DNA from: UBA2386 sp046306335
GTDB lineage: Bacteria; Planctomycetota; UBA1135; UBA2386
Direction of reading: 5' to 3'
Assembly: GCA_046306335.1 (NCBI GenBank)
Contig: JBKDXM010000136.1
Location: forward strand, 37,514 to 101,513
Length of the DNA stretch: 64,000 nt
A program made the position numbers and the translations under genes. The stretch's first letter is position 1. Every line of letters begins with the position of its first letter. The notes under the pieces are model-generated. The model searched no databases. It was not told where the DNA came from and saw only the letters and a program-made list of their open reading frames with translations. Positions 19,300-27,482 of the stretch are shown here, piece after piece.

Positions 19300-21024
19300 T
19301 CAGCCGCCTTCGCCCGCGGCGCTGTCGAAGAAGCCGCCGAGCCGGCGCGCGCGCACCGGGTGCTGCAGCTTGCGCACGGCCTTGGCCTCGATCTGGCGCA
19401 CGCGCTCGCGCGTGACGCGGAAGATGCGGCCGACCTCCTCCAGCGTGTAGGTGTAGCCGTCGCCGATGCCGTAGCGGAGCTTGATGATCTCGCGCTCGCG
19501 GAAGGTCAGCGTGCTGAGCACGCTCTCGATGCGCTCCTTGAGCATCTCGCGGCTCGCCGACTGCACCGGGCTCTCGACCGACTCGTCCTCGATGAAGTCG
19601 CCGAAGTAGCTGTCCTCCGAGTCGCCGATCGGTCGGTCGAGCGAGATCGGATGCTTGCTGATCTTCATCACGCGCTTGGCCTCGTCCACCGAGACCTGCG
19701 CCGCTTCCGCCACCTCCTCGATCGACGGCTCGCGGCCCTTGAGCTGCGTCAGCTTCTTGCTGACGTTGCGCAGCTTGCTCATCGTCTCGATCATGTGGAC
19801 CGGGATGCGGATCGTGCGCGCCTGGTCCGCGATCGAGCGCGTGATCGCCTGGCGGATCCACCACGTCGCGTACGTCGAGAACTTGTAGCCGCGGCGGTAC
19901 TCGTACTTCTCGACCGCCTTCATCAGGCCGGTGTTGCCCTCCTGGATCAGGTCGAGGAACGACAGGCCGCGATTGCGGTACTTCTTGGCGATCGAGACGA
20001 CGAGGCGCAGGTTGCCCGACGACAGCTTGCGCTTGGCGTCCTCGTAGTTCGCGTACGCCGTGCGCAGGAACTCCAGGCGCTTCTGCAGCCGGTCGGCCGA
20101 CTCCAGGCCGTCGATCTGCATCTCGGAAAGGCGCCGCCGCGTCTCGGCGGCGTCGGGATTCTGGATCTGCGCGCCGCGGTAGCGCTGCAGCCGCGCCTGC
20201 AGTCGGGTCATCTCGGCGATGCGGCTCTCGACGAGGTCGATCATCGGCCGCACCTTCTTGCCCTGCAGGTTGAGCTCCTCGATCAGGGCGACCGCCTTGC
20301 GGCGACGCAGGAAGATGCGCTTCTTGAGCGCCTGGGCCTCGTCGTCCGGGACGCCGTCCTCGCACAACCGGATGAAGTCCTTGCGGGCGGCCTCGTAGAT
20401 CAGGCGCAGCGTCGCGATGTTGCCCGGCAGGCGGTCCGACAGGTCGGCCTTGCCGACCTCGGGATCCTGCTGGTTGACCTTCAGCGTGCGGTCGAAGGCC
20501 AGTTCGCCCTTGAGCACGTCCTCGAGGATCTCGATCGCGTTCTTCATGCCGTAGCCGCACGACAGCACTTCCTTGCGGAACTGCTTGCGCGTCAGCTCGA
20601 TCTTGCGCGCGAGCGAGATCTCCTCCTCGCGCGTCAGCAGCGGGATCTCGCCCATCTGCGTCAGGTACATGCGCACCGGGTCGTCGATCTTCTCGGTGAT
20701 GTCGACCATCGGCGCCGCGAGTTCGGCCTCGGTCGGCTCGGCGATGTCGAGGTCCGGCGCGAGGTCGACCTCGTCGCCGCCCTCGTCGCCGCCGCCCTCC
20801 TCGTCCTTGCGGCCCGCGCCCTTCTTGTTCTTCTGCTTCTCGTCCTCGACGACGTCGAGGCCGGCCTCTTCGATCATGGTGATCGCGGCCTCCATCTTCT
20901 CGGGCGACGACATGTCGTCGGGCAGCGCCTGATTGAGCTGCGCCAGGGTGATGGCGCCGGCCTTGCGATGGGCCTTGATCAGCGCCTTGATCTTCTTGTC
21001 CAGTTCGTTCGACGGTGCAGACAT
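19300..21024 (-). CDS. rpoD: Primary sigma factor RpoD (sigma-70)
   Basis: The 574-residue product contains a region 1.1-like N-terminus, a Lys/Glu/Gly-rich acidic linker (about 60-90), region 1.2 (DPVRMYLTQMGEIPLLT), region 2 (GNLRLVVSIAKKYRNRGLSF and TYATWWIRQAITR), region 3, and region 4.2 (TYTLEEVGRIFRVTRERVRQ). All belong to group 1 sigma factors. It directs RNA polymerase to housekeeping promoters. It lies downstream of dnaG, the order of the conserved macromolecular synthesis operon, but rpsU is not adjacent. Confidence 0.96.
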   Translation of the reverse strand: MSAPSNELDKKIKALIKAHRKAGAITLAQLNQALPDDMSSPEKMEAAITMIEEAGLDVVEDEKQKNKKGAGRKDEEGGGDEGGDEVDLAPDLDIAEPTEAELAAPMVDITEKIDDPVRMYLTQMGEIPLLTREEEISLARKIELTRKQFRKEVLSCGYGMKNAIEILEDVLKGELAFDRTLKVNQQDPEVGKADLSDRLPGNIATLRLIYEAARKDFIRLCEDGVPDDEAQALKKRIFLRRRKAVALIEELNLQGKKVRPMIDLVESRIAEMTRLQARLQRYRGAQIQNPDAAETRRRLSEMQIDGLESADRLQKRLEFLRTAYANYEDAKRKLSSGNLRLVVSIAKKYRNRGLSFLDLIQEGNTGLMKAVEKYEYRRGYKFSTYATWWIRQAITRSIADQARTIRIPVHMIETMSKLRNVSKKLTQLKGREPSIEEVAEAAQVSVDEAKRVMKISKHPISLDRPIGDSEDSYFGDFIEDESVESPVQSASREMLKERIESVLSTLTFREREIIKLRYGIGDGYTYTLEEVGRIFRVTRERVRQIEAKAVRKLQHPVRARRLGGFFDSAAGEGG

Positions 21025-21114
21025 TGGATGATTCGCTCGCGATCGGAGCCCGCGGCGGGCGCGGGCGTCGTCAGGGAGTGGCGGGAAGAAGTGGTCGGGG
21101 AGTTCGGGAAGGCG

Positions 21115-22959
21115 TCAGGTCGCGGGCCGCCGCGGGAGCACGTCCCGCAGGCCGTTGAGGAGTTCGTTCTGCAGTTCGGCCGCGCGCGCGGCGTCGCCGA
21201 CGGCGAGCGCCTGCTGCATCTGCTGGCGCACGGCGCGGCGGCGCGATTCGCTGGCGCGGCGGCGGCGGCCGGCGACGAGGCCGGCGAGCACGGCGCCGGG
21301 ATCGGCGGTCTTGGCGCCGCGCTGGTGCGCGTCGCTGAGCAGGGTGCGGAGGCCGGCCCGCTCCTCGGCGCGCGCCATCAGGTAGCGCATCAGTTCGGGA
21401 GCAGCGGCGCGGCCGAGCGCGACGCCTTCGGCGGCCCACGTGAGCACTTCGACGACCTCGGGCGCGACATCGCCGATGGCCGCCGGGTCGAGGCCGTCGG
21501 CCAGCTTGGGCGAAGCCAGCACGCACGCCAGCAGCTCGAGGTCGCCCGGCTGCAGCGCGGGCGGCCGCGCGGCCGCATCCGGCGCCGGAACGGACTCGCC
21601 GCCCGCCGGCGCGGCCGGGCGCCGGCGCTGCTGCTTCTGCATCAGGCGGTCGAGCGTGGTGGCGGGCACGGCGAGATGGCGCGCCATCTGCTCCAGCAGG
21701 GCAGCCTGCCGCACCGGCGACTCGACCAGTGCCAGCACCGCGGCGCACTCGTGCGCCGCGGCGTCGACGCCGGTCGCCTGCGTCAGGTCGAGGCGACGGC
21801 GCAGCAGGCGGAACCACACCGCGATGTGGTCCTCGGCGGCGTCGAGCACGTCGGCGAAGCGGGCACGCCGCTCGACCACGGCCTCCAGGTCTTCGCCGGG
21901 TCGCTGCACGACCACGTCCGCAGGATCCTTGGCGCCACCGTCGGCGTCGCCCATCAGCGCGATGCGCACCGACAACTTGCTGTTGGCGAGTTCGCGCACG
22001 GCGCGCTCCGCCGCCTGCACGCCGGCGCGGTCGCCGTCGAACATCAGCACCAGCCCGTCCGTGGCGTAGCGCTCGACGGTCTTGGCATGGTCGGCGGTGA
22101 AGGCCGTGCCGAGCGTCGCCACCGCGCCCTGGAAGCCGGCGAGATGGCAGGCGATGACGTCGGTGTAGCCCTCCATCACCACGATGCGGCGCTGGCCGGC
22201 CTGCTTGGCCCGATGCAGCCCGAACAGCACGCGCCGCTTGTTGAAGAACGGCGACTCGGGCGAGTTGTAGTACTTCGGCGGCTTGAACTCGCCGTTGCCG
22301 TCGCTGCCGGGTGCGCCGGGCACGATGCGCCCGCCGAAGCCGACGGTGCGGCCGCGCTCGTCCTCGATCGGGAACATCAGGCGATGCGCGAACAGCTCGC
22401 GGCCATTGCGCAGCAGGCCGGCGGCTTCGAGCACGTCCTTCGGCAGCTTCTTCTGCTGCGCGAACTGCAGCAGCGCCCCGGGCGCGGGATGGACGCCGAG
22501 TCGCCAAGGCACGATCGCAGGCGACAGGCCGCGGCCGTCGAGGTAGTCGCGCGCGAGCCGCCCGGTGTCGGGCGCCAGCAGTTCGCGCTGGAAGAAGCCG
22601 GCGACCTCGGCGAGCACGCCGAACGGATCCGGCCCCTTGTTGGCCTCGCGCTGGCCGCCCTTGAACACGCCCTCCAGCGACACGCCGGCGCGGTCGGCGA
22701 GCTGCTCCATCGCCTCGCGGAACGTCAGGCCGTCGCGCTCCATCAGCCACGTGAACACGTCGCCGGTCTTGCCGCAGCCGTAGCAGCGGAAGAACTGCTC
22801 CTCGCGATAGACCGTGAACGACGGCGAGTTCTCGGCGTGGAACGGACACAGCGCGACGAGCAGCCGGCCGCGCGAGCGCAGCGGCAAGTAGCCCTCGATC
22901 AAGGCGACCAGGTCGGTCGCTTCCTTGATGCGCAGCTTGGCGTCCTCGAATCGATCCAT
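21115..22959 (-). CDS. dnaG: DNA primase DnaG
   Basis: This 614-residue primase has an N-terminal zinc-binding domain (CPFHAENSPSF...FFRCYGCG, residues about 38-63), a catalytic core with YNSPESPFFNKRRVLFGL, and a TOPRIM fold with VVMEGYTDVIACH and MFDGDRAG acidic residues. The C-terminal part is a helicase-binding-like helical domain. It makes RNA primers for replication. The ATG was chosen because family members start close to this MDRFEDAKLRIKEATD-type helix. It is the first gene of the dnaG-rpoD pair, following a 398-bp gap. Confidence 0.95.
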   Translation of the reverse strand: MDRFEDAKLRIKEATDLVALIEGYLPLRSRGRLLVALCPFHAENSPSFTVYREEQFFRCYGCGKTGDVFTWLMERDGLTFREAMEQLADRAGVSLEGVFKGGQREANKGPDPFGVLAEVAGFFQRELLAPDTGRLARDYLDGRGLSPAIVPWRLGVHPAPGALLQFAQQKKLPKDVLEAAGLLRNGRELFAHRLMFPIEDERGRTVGFGGRIVPGAPGSDGNGEFKPPKYYNSPESPFFNKRRVLFGLHRAKQAGQRRIVVMEGYTDVIACHLAGFQGAVATLGTAFTADHAKTVERYATDGLVLMFDGDRAGVQAAERAVRELANSKLSVRIALMGDADGGAKDPADVVVQRPGEDLEAVVERRARFADVLDAAEDHIAVWFRLLRRRLDLTQATGVDAAAHECAAVLALVESPVRQAALLEQMARHLAVPATTLDRLMQKQQRRRPAAPAGGESVPAPDAAARPPALQPGDLELLACVLASPKLADGLDPAAIGDVAPEVVEVLTWAAEGVALGRAAAPELMRYLMARAEERAGLRTLLSDAHQRGAKTADPGAVLAGLVAGRRRRASESRRRAVRQQMQQALAVGDAARAAELQNELLNGLRDVLPRRPAT

Positions 22960-23357
22960 CGCGGGGGGCACGAACAGGGGGAGGGGAACGGAGCCGCTCG
23001 GCCGTCCTGCTGCACGGCGCCAGCGCCGCGCAACCACCTCACCCCGCGGCAGAACCGCGAGATCAGGCGTCGAAGGGTAGCTCGCGGCGAGCCGGGAGGC
23101 GGCGCGGCGCGGGCAGTCTTCGGGACCGGGATCGCACGTGGCGATCGTTCGAAGGGCCGGTGGAAACGCCGTCCGGAGCGGCACCGGTGGTGCGCTGGCG
23201 AACGACGGGTCCGACGACCCGGGCAGAGCATGCTCCACGCTCCGCATGCCCCTGTTTGGCGCGGCGCCGTATTGGCCCGGCCGTGTCCGGACGCATGTCA
23301 TGGTCCGGGGACGCTGCGAATGTGGAACCCCGGAATGTAGCACGCCGTGGCTGCGCG
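22960..23357. other. 398-bp non-coding gap between ksgA and dnaG
   Basis: No convincing gene is seen on either strand; open frames here reflect the high GC content. The gap holds several short inverted repeats: CGGGTC-CGAC-GACCCG at 23206-23221, GCACC-GGT-GGTGC at about 23181-23193, and the palindromes GAGCATGCTC and GTCCGGAC. It should contain the ksgA 3' end signals and the dnaG-rpoD promoter, but no clear -35/-10 pair was found. It is the longest gene-free stretch of the window. Confidence 0.5.
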
Positions 23358-24254
23358 TCAAGCCCTGCCGTCGCCAGCGGCGCCGGCGAGCGCCATCGCC
23401 CACCACGACGCGATGTGATCCGGCGCCGCGGCCTCGGCCCGTCCGGCCAACAGCGCTTCGGCCCACGCCACCGGCCGGTGGCCCGCGGCCGCCACGGCCG
23501 CGGGCAACGTCGTGCGCAGCGCCTTGCGCCGCTGCTGGAACAGTTGCCGCACGAAGACGCCGAAGTTGCGCCGCTCGGCGCCGCTGCGACCGGCGAGCGG
23601 GCTGTCGGTGCGCCGTTCGAGTTCGAGCACGGCCGAGACGACCTTGGGCCGCGGCCGGAAGACCTGGGGCCCGACGTCGCGCACGAGGCGCGCCCGGTAG
23701 AGCGCCTGCACCTGCACGGCGAGGCCGCCGTACTCGGCGTCGCCGGACGGCGCGGCGATGCGCTGCGCCAGTTCCTTCTGCACCAGCAGCACGCAGCGCG
23801 CCGGCAGCTGCGGCAGCGCGCACAGCTCGGCGAGCAGCGGACCGGAGACCGAGTACGGCAGGTTGGCGACGACCAGCACGCGACCGTCGGCTGCCGCCGG
23901 AACGGCCGCCGCGATCGCCGGATGCAGCGATCGCTCGGGCCCGGACAGGGCGTCGCCGTGGACCCAAGTGACGTTCGCGGCGGCGGCGAGGTCCTCGCGG
24001 GCGAGCTGCAGGAGCCGGCCGTCGATCTCGACGGCGAGCACCGCGCCGGCGCGGGCCGCCAACTCACGCGTCAGGAAGCCAAGGCCGACGCCGATCTCCA
24101 CCACCGTGTCGCCCGGCGTGGGGCCGGCGCGATCGGCGAGGAACCGGTGCAGCGACGGATCGAGCAGGAAGTTCTGGCCCAGCACGCTGCTCGGCCGGAA
24201 GCCGAGCGCATCCATGCGGGCGCGGAACGAGGCGAACGGATCGCGCTCGCTCAT
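23358..24254 (-). CDS. rsmA: 16S rRNA dimethyladenosine transferase KsgA (RsmA)
   Basis: This 298-residue SAM-dependent methyltransferase has LGQNFLLD (KsgA N-terminus), the SAM-binding VVEIGVGLGFLTREL and AVEID, and the catalytic NLPYSVSG motif, then a small C-terminal helical domain with FRPRPKVVSAVLELERR. It dimethylates two adjacent adenines in the 3' helix of 16S rRNA during 30S maturation. Its ATG overlaps the stop of the upstream SUMF1-like gene (ATGA), so both are probably cotranscribed from the ompA-like gene. Confidence 0.94.
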   Translation of the reverse strand: MSERDPFASFRARMDALGFRPSSVLGQNFLLDPSLHRFLADRAGPTPGDTVVEIGVGLGFLTRELAARAGAVLAVEIDGRLLQLAREDLAAAANVTWVHGDALSGPERSLHPAIAAAVPAAADGRVLVVANLPYSVSGPLLAELCALPQLPARCVLLVQKELAQRIAAPSGDAEYGGLAVQVQALYRARLVRDVGPQVFRPRPKVVSAVLELERRTDSPLAGRSGAERRNFGVFVRQLFQQRRKALRTTLPAAVAAAGHRPVAWAEALLAGRAEAAAPDHIASWWAMALAGAAGDGRA

Positions 24255-25402
24255 CGCGGCCCCACGGCCGTGCCGGCGACGCCGAGCTCGCCGGCCAGCA
24301 ACGCGGCGATCGGCGTGACCACTGCCGGGGCGACGCCGCGCGCCGCCAGTTCGCGCCAGGCCGCCGCCAGCACGGCCCGGTGCGCGTCGCGGGCGACGAA
24401 GCGCCGCAGTTGCAGTTCGTCGGGCGGCGCCAGCACCGCCGGCGTTGCCGCCAACGCAGCGAGCAGCTCGCCTGCCGTCGTGAACAGTCGCAGGCCGCGC
24501 CGGGCGCTGCGCTCGGTCGGCAGCGCGTCCGCGAAGCGGTCCTCCATCGACGAAGCGAAGTCGGCGCCGACGCATTCGCGCGGCACGTTGTCGCCGACCG
24601 CGGCAACCAGCCAGCCGACCGGCGACAGGCCCCCTGGCCCGGTCCAGGCCGCCAAGGCCGGCGTCGCCGCGACGTCGGACTGGGCCCGGGCGATGCCAGC
24701 CACCGGATCGAGCGGCTGCCGGCCGTCGTATTGCCGCGGGTCGCACCACCACGACGCCGGCGACTCCGTCCACTCGCTGACGTTGCCGATCAGGTCGTAG
24801 GGATTGCCGCCGCCTGCCTGGCGGCCGGACTCGAACGTGCCAACCGGCGTCGGTTGCCAGAGGCCGAGTTCCGCGGTGTTGGCGCGGGTCGGGTCGACGC
24901 GATCCCCCCACGGAAAGCGGCTGCGGCCGCCGTCGAGCGCCACCTGCGCCCACTCGTCGCGGCGCGGCAAGCGCAGGAACCGCCAGCGCGCGAAGGCGCG
25001 CGCCTGGCGCAGGTCGACGAGGCCGACGGCGACGGTCGGATCGCCGTCGGCGGGCACGCGGTCGGCGTCGCACGCCCGCCCCGCCGGCGTGGCCGCGAAC
25101 TCCGCAAAGTCGCCGCGGGTGACCTCGAAGCGGTCGCAGAACAACGCGTCGGTGGCGCGCGCCCCAGCGCGCGTGAACAGCACGAGGTCGCGCAACGAAC
25201 CGAACGGACCAGCGCGCGGCGGCGTCGGCGCGGACGCGAGCGGCGCCGGAACGCGGTCGCCGCAGGCGGCGGCAAGGGCCATGGCGAGCGCCGGCGCGAA
25301 CCACGTCGCCGCACGCCGACGACTGGCGGTGCGAGCGGTGCGAGCGGTGCGAGCGCTGCGAGCGCTGCGAGCGGCCGACGGGGATCGCGGAGCCCGCACC
25401 AT
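24251..25402 (-). CDS. SUMF1/formylglycine-enzyme-fold protein, exported
   Basis: The 383-residue product has a basic N-terminus with an ARS/ART triplet repeat, a hydrophobic segment and a possible lipobox (LAAAC). The body shows the formylglycine-generating-enzyme fold: FCDRFEVTRGDFAEF, LRLPRRDEWAQVALDGG, FPWGDRVDPTRANTAE and NPYDLIGNVSEWTES. The C-terminal region, where true FGE enzymes carry paired catalytic cysteines, has only one Cys (RECVGADF), so enzymatic oxidation of sulfatases is doubtful. The extra about 80 residues at the C-terminus are not recognised. It sits 17 bp after the OmpA-like gene and overlaps ksgA by 4 bp. Confidence 0.78.
   Translation of the reverse strand: MVRAPRSPSAARSARSARTARTARTASRRRAATWFAPALAMALAAACGDRVPAPLASAPTPPRAGPFGSLRDLVLFTRAGARATDALFCDRFEVTRGDFAEFAATPAGRACDADRVPADGDPTVAVGLVDLRQARAFARWRFLRLPRRDEWAQVALDGGRSRFPWGDRVDPTRANTAELGLWQPTPVGTFESGRQAGGGNPYDLIGNVSEWTESPASWWCDPRQYDGRQPLDPVAGIARAQSDVAATPALAAWTGPGGLSPVGWLVAAVGDNVPRECVGADFASSMEDRFADALPTERSARRGLRLFTTAGELLAALAATPAVLAPPDELQLRRFVARDAHRAVLAAAWRELAARGVAPAVVTPIAALLAGELGVAGTAVGPR
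25331..25375. repeat. Five tandem 9-bp units in the SUMF1-like gene
   Basis: Five consecutive units of GCGAGCGGT, GCGAGCGCT or GCGAGCGGC lie in phase with the reading frame and encode an ARS/ART tripeptide repeat just before the signal segment. Near-identity of the units makes copy-number change by slippage possible. Confidence 0.85.
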
Positions 25403-25419
25403 GGCTGCGGCGCCGGCCT

Positions 25420-26079
25420 TCAGTTCTCGAGCATCAGGATCTCGACGCGGCGATTCTTCGCCCGCGCCGCATCGTCGCGGCCGACCGCGGCAGGACGATA
25501 CTCGCTGTAGCCCGCGACGCTGACGTTGGACTTCGGCAAGCCCGCCGCCGACATCAGGTAGTCGGCGACGACCATCGAGCGCTCGACCGACAGCCGCAGG
25601 TTGGTGCCCCACGTACTGCGCTCGATCGGCTGGTCGTCGGTGTGGCCTTCGACGCGGATCCGGCGGCCGGAGAGCTGCGTGGCGATCTCGCTGAGCGTGC
25701 GCTTGCCCGCTTCGGTGAGCGTGTTCTGGCCCGGCGAGAACAGCACGCCGCCGGCGACGCGGAACGCGAAGCCCTCGGGCGTCGGCACCAGCTCGACGCC
25801 GTTCTGCGTGTTCGGCGCGGCCTGGCGGTAGCGCGCCAGCAGGTCGGCGAGCTTCTGCTTGTCCTCGGCGATCGACGCGGCGTCCATCGCGCGGCCCGTC
25901 AAATCGCGGTTTTGGTTGCGCAGGCGCTCGTTCTCGGCGCTCAGCGTCTTCTGCGCCTCGGCCATGCTGGCCAGCTGCGCCTGCAGCGCGTTGCGCTCGC
26001 CGACGACGCGGCGGTGCTCATCGGAACTCACGCAGGAAGCCGCGAACAACGCGACGGCCAACGTCCAGGTGTGCTTCAT
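25420..26079 (-). CDS. OmpA/Pal-like peptidoglycan-associated lipoprotein
   Basis: This 219-residue lipoprotein has a signal ending LFAASC with Cys16 as the lipidation site, a coiled coil of about 45 residues (about 22-68) and an OmpA C-terminal domain (about 95-219) with VLFSPGQNTLTEAGKRTL, the peptidoglycan-binding EGHTDDQPI and NLRLSVERSMVVADYL. It likely ties the outer membrane to peptidoglycan. ATG was chosen over an upstream in-frame ATG because a GAGGGGG ribosome site lies just before it and the signal then starts normally. It is probably the first gene of a unit with the SUMF1-like gene and ksgA. Confidence 0.9.
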   Translation of the reverse strand: MKHTWTLAVALFAASCVSSDEHRRVVGERNALQAQLASMAEAQKTLSAENERLRNQNRDLTGRAMDAASIAEDKQKLADLLARYRQAAPNTQNGVELVPTPEGFAFRVAGGVLFSPGQNTLTEAGKRTLSEIATQLSGRRIRVEGHTDDQPIERSTWGTNLRLSVERSMVVADYLMSAAGLPKSNVSVAGYSEYRPAAVGRDDAARAKNRRVEILMLEN

Positions 26080-26233
26080 GGGTGCCCCCTCGTGTGCAAT
26101 CAGGATTCGACGCGGCGTGGCACCGACCGGTGGTGCCCCATCGCAGGGCGGCACGCTAGCGCGCGCTCGGCGCGAATGCCACAACCGGTAGCGGCGCAAA
26201 CGGCGGCAACGACGCGCAAACCCGGAAATGCAG

Positions 26234-26269
26234 CGAGCCGCGCAGCCCGGGAGCGGGCGCCGCGGCTCG
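26234..26269. terminator. Strong hairpin downstream of the HTH-membrane gene
   Basis: CGAGCCGCG pairs with CGCGGCTCG, enclosing an inner GCCCG-GGAG-CGGGC stem, together 14 bp with a 2x2 internal loop. On the minus strand it lies about 40 bp after the stop of the upstream gene and is followed by a mildly T-rich stretch (CATTTCC). There is no true U-tract, so termination is likely but not certain. Confidence 0.5.
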
Positions 26270-26308
26270 TGGGGCGCGCACCGGAGCGCGCGCTGCAGTC
26301 GGGCGGGA

Positions 26309-26809
26309 TCAGCCCGACCAGGCCGACGTGAACATGCTGTCCTTGGGGTTCTGCTCCTGGCTGATGGCGTAGTGGACCATCGTCGCCCAGAGGAACACCA
26401 GGAAGCCGATGATCGCCATGGCCGTGACCCAGCCCGGCTCCTTCGCCGCCGGACCCGCCGCCGCCGCGACGGCCACCGGCCGCGCCACGCGCTGCGCCGC
26501 CGGCCGCGTCGCCTTCGCCGGCGCCGGCGCGTCCTCGGCGAGCAGCGTGTCTTCGTCGGAGATCTGCTCGGTCACCATGCCGGTGTCGTCCTCGAGCGCG
26601 TCGCCGATCGGCTTGGTCGCGCCGCCCTTGTCGGCCGTGATGCGCTCGGCCAGCGCGTCGACGTCCTGGCGCTTGAACTTCATCGAAGCGCCTTCCTTCT
26701 TGGCGCGGATGTCGCCCTGTGAGACCAGCTTGCGCAGCTCTTCGCTGCGCAGCTTCAGATCGCGCATGGCGTTCTCGAAGGAGACGAAATCGTCGTTCTT
26801 GTCGGACAC
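26309..26809 (-). CDS. Excisionase-like HTH domain fused to a single membrane helix
   Basis: This 166-residue protein has an N-terminal segment (8-55) resembling MerR/excisionase-type winged HTH modules: NAMRDLKLRSEELRKLVSQG, then IRAKKEGASMKFKRQDVDAL. It continues with an acidic linker (65-95), an Ala/Pro/Arg-rich spacer (96-122), one transmembrane helix (about 127-149) and a short polar tail. This predicts a membrane-tethered DNA- or protein-binding protein. I do not recognise a named gene. A strong hairpin follows it and the genes on both sides are separated from it by more than 100 bp, so it is probably transcribed alone. Confidence 0.75.
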   Translation of the reverse strand: MSDKNDDFVSFENAMRDLKLRSEELRKLVSQGDIRAKKEGASMKFKRQDVDALAERITADKGGATKPIGDALEDDTGMVTEQISDEDTLLAEDAPAPAKATRPAAQRVARPVAVAAAAGPAAKEPGWVTAMAIIGFLVFLWATMVHYAISQEQNPKDSMFTSAWSG

Positions 26810-26935
26810 GGACCTACCTCGATGCGTCTTGGACGAGCCTGGGGAGAGGAAACGGAGGGCGATGCTTGCACGGCGCGCCAGCGAGCAGCGCCGCAGCGGG
26901 CCGGATCCTAGCCAGCCGGCCGCTGGAGGAAAGGG

Positions 26936-27445
26936 CTACTTGCGACCGTTCGACGGCTCGAGCCCGGTCTTGACGTCCGGGTCCGCCGCCTTGCCGCCGC
27001 GCTGGAACAGGCGCTCCAGGCGGTCGTACTCGTACTCGCTGCGGTCGTTGTAGCTCCGCAACTGCAGGTCGAGGTCGATGCGGCGAGCGCCGACCAGCAC
27101 GATGCGGCGCTGCTCCATGCCGCCGCCGCGCGCCTCGTAGACCGCCAACTGCCGGTTGACGGTGTCGACGAGGTAGAGCACCGAGGTGCCGACGCCGTAG
27201 CTGCCGGTCACCGCGAGGAAGCCGTTGCTGCTGGTGGCGGCCGAACCGTTGTCCTCGTTGTAGACCACGGGCGGCGCTGCGGTTTCGGGTGTGGCCGGCA
27301 GCGGCACGGGTGCTGGCGCCGGGTTGACCGGGCCACGGCCGTCTTGGGCCGCGACGGTCGCCGGCCCGTCAGCGAACGCGCGACCGAGCAGGAAGGCAGC
27401 GCCGAAGCCGGCGCCGAGCAGCAGGGGTTGGAGCCAGGAATTCAT
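26936..27445 (-). CDS. Hypothetical protein with N-terminal signal anchor
   Basis: This 169-residue protein has a hydrophobic N-terminus (about 5-22, LQPLLLGAGFGAAFLLG) followed by a Pro/Ala-rich stretch and a conserved-looking core SNGFLAVTGSYGVGTSVLYLVDTVNRQLAVYEAR (about 72-106), then a charged C-terminus with RSEYEYDRLERLFQRG. The core reads like a beta-strand motif of proteins that track display or lookup values, but no family is recognised. The ATG at MNSWLQ puts the hydrophobic segment first. It lies 37 bp after the lipase gene on the same strand. Function unknown. Confidence 0.65.
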   Translation of the reverse strand: MNSWLQPLLLGAGFGAAFLLGRAFADGPATVAAQDGRGPVNPAPAPVPLPATPETAAPPVVYNEDNGSAATSSNGFLAVTGSYGVGTSVLYLVDTVNRQLAVYEARGGGMEQRRIVLVGARRIDLDLQLRSYNDRSEYEYDRLERLFQRGGKAADPDVKTGLEPSNGRK

Positions 27446-27482
27446 CGGGAGCGACGCTGCGGACGGCAGCGCCGCGCGCACT

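Noticed and set aside
23148..23156. GTTCGAA resembling a tRNA T-loop in the ksgA-dnaG gap.
   Set aside because: No flanking T-stem, anticodon stem or acceptor stem could be formed.
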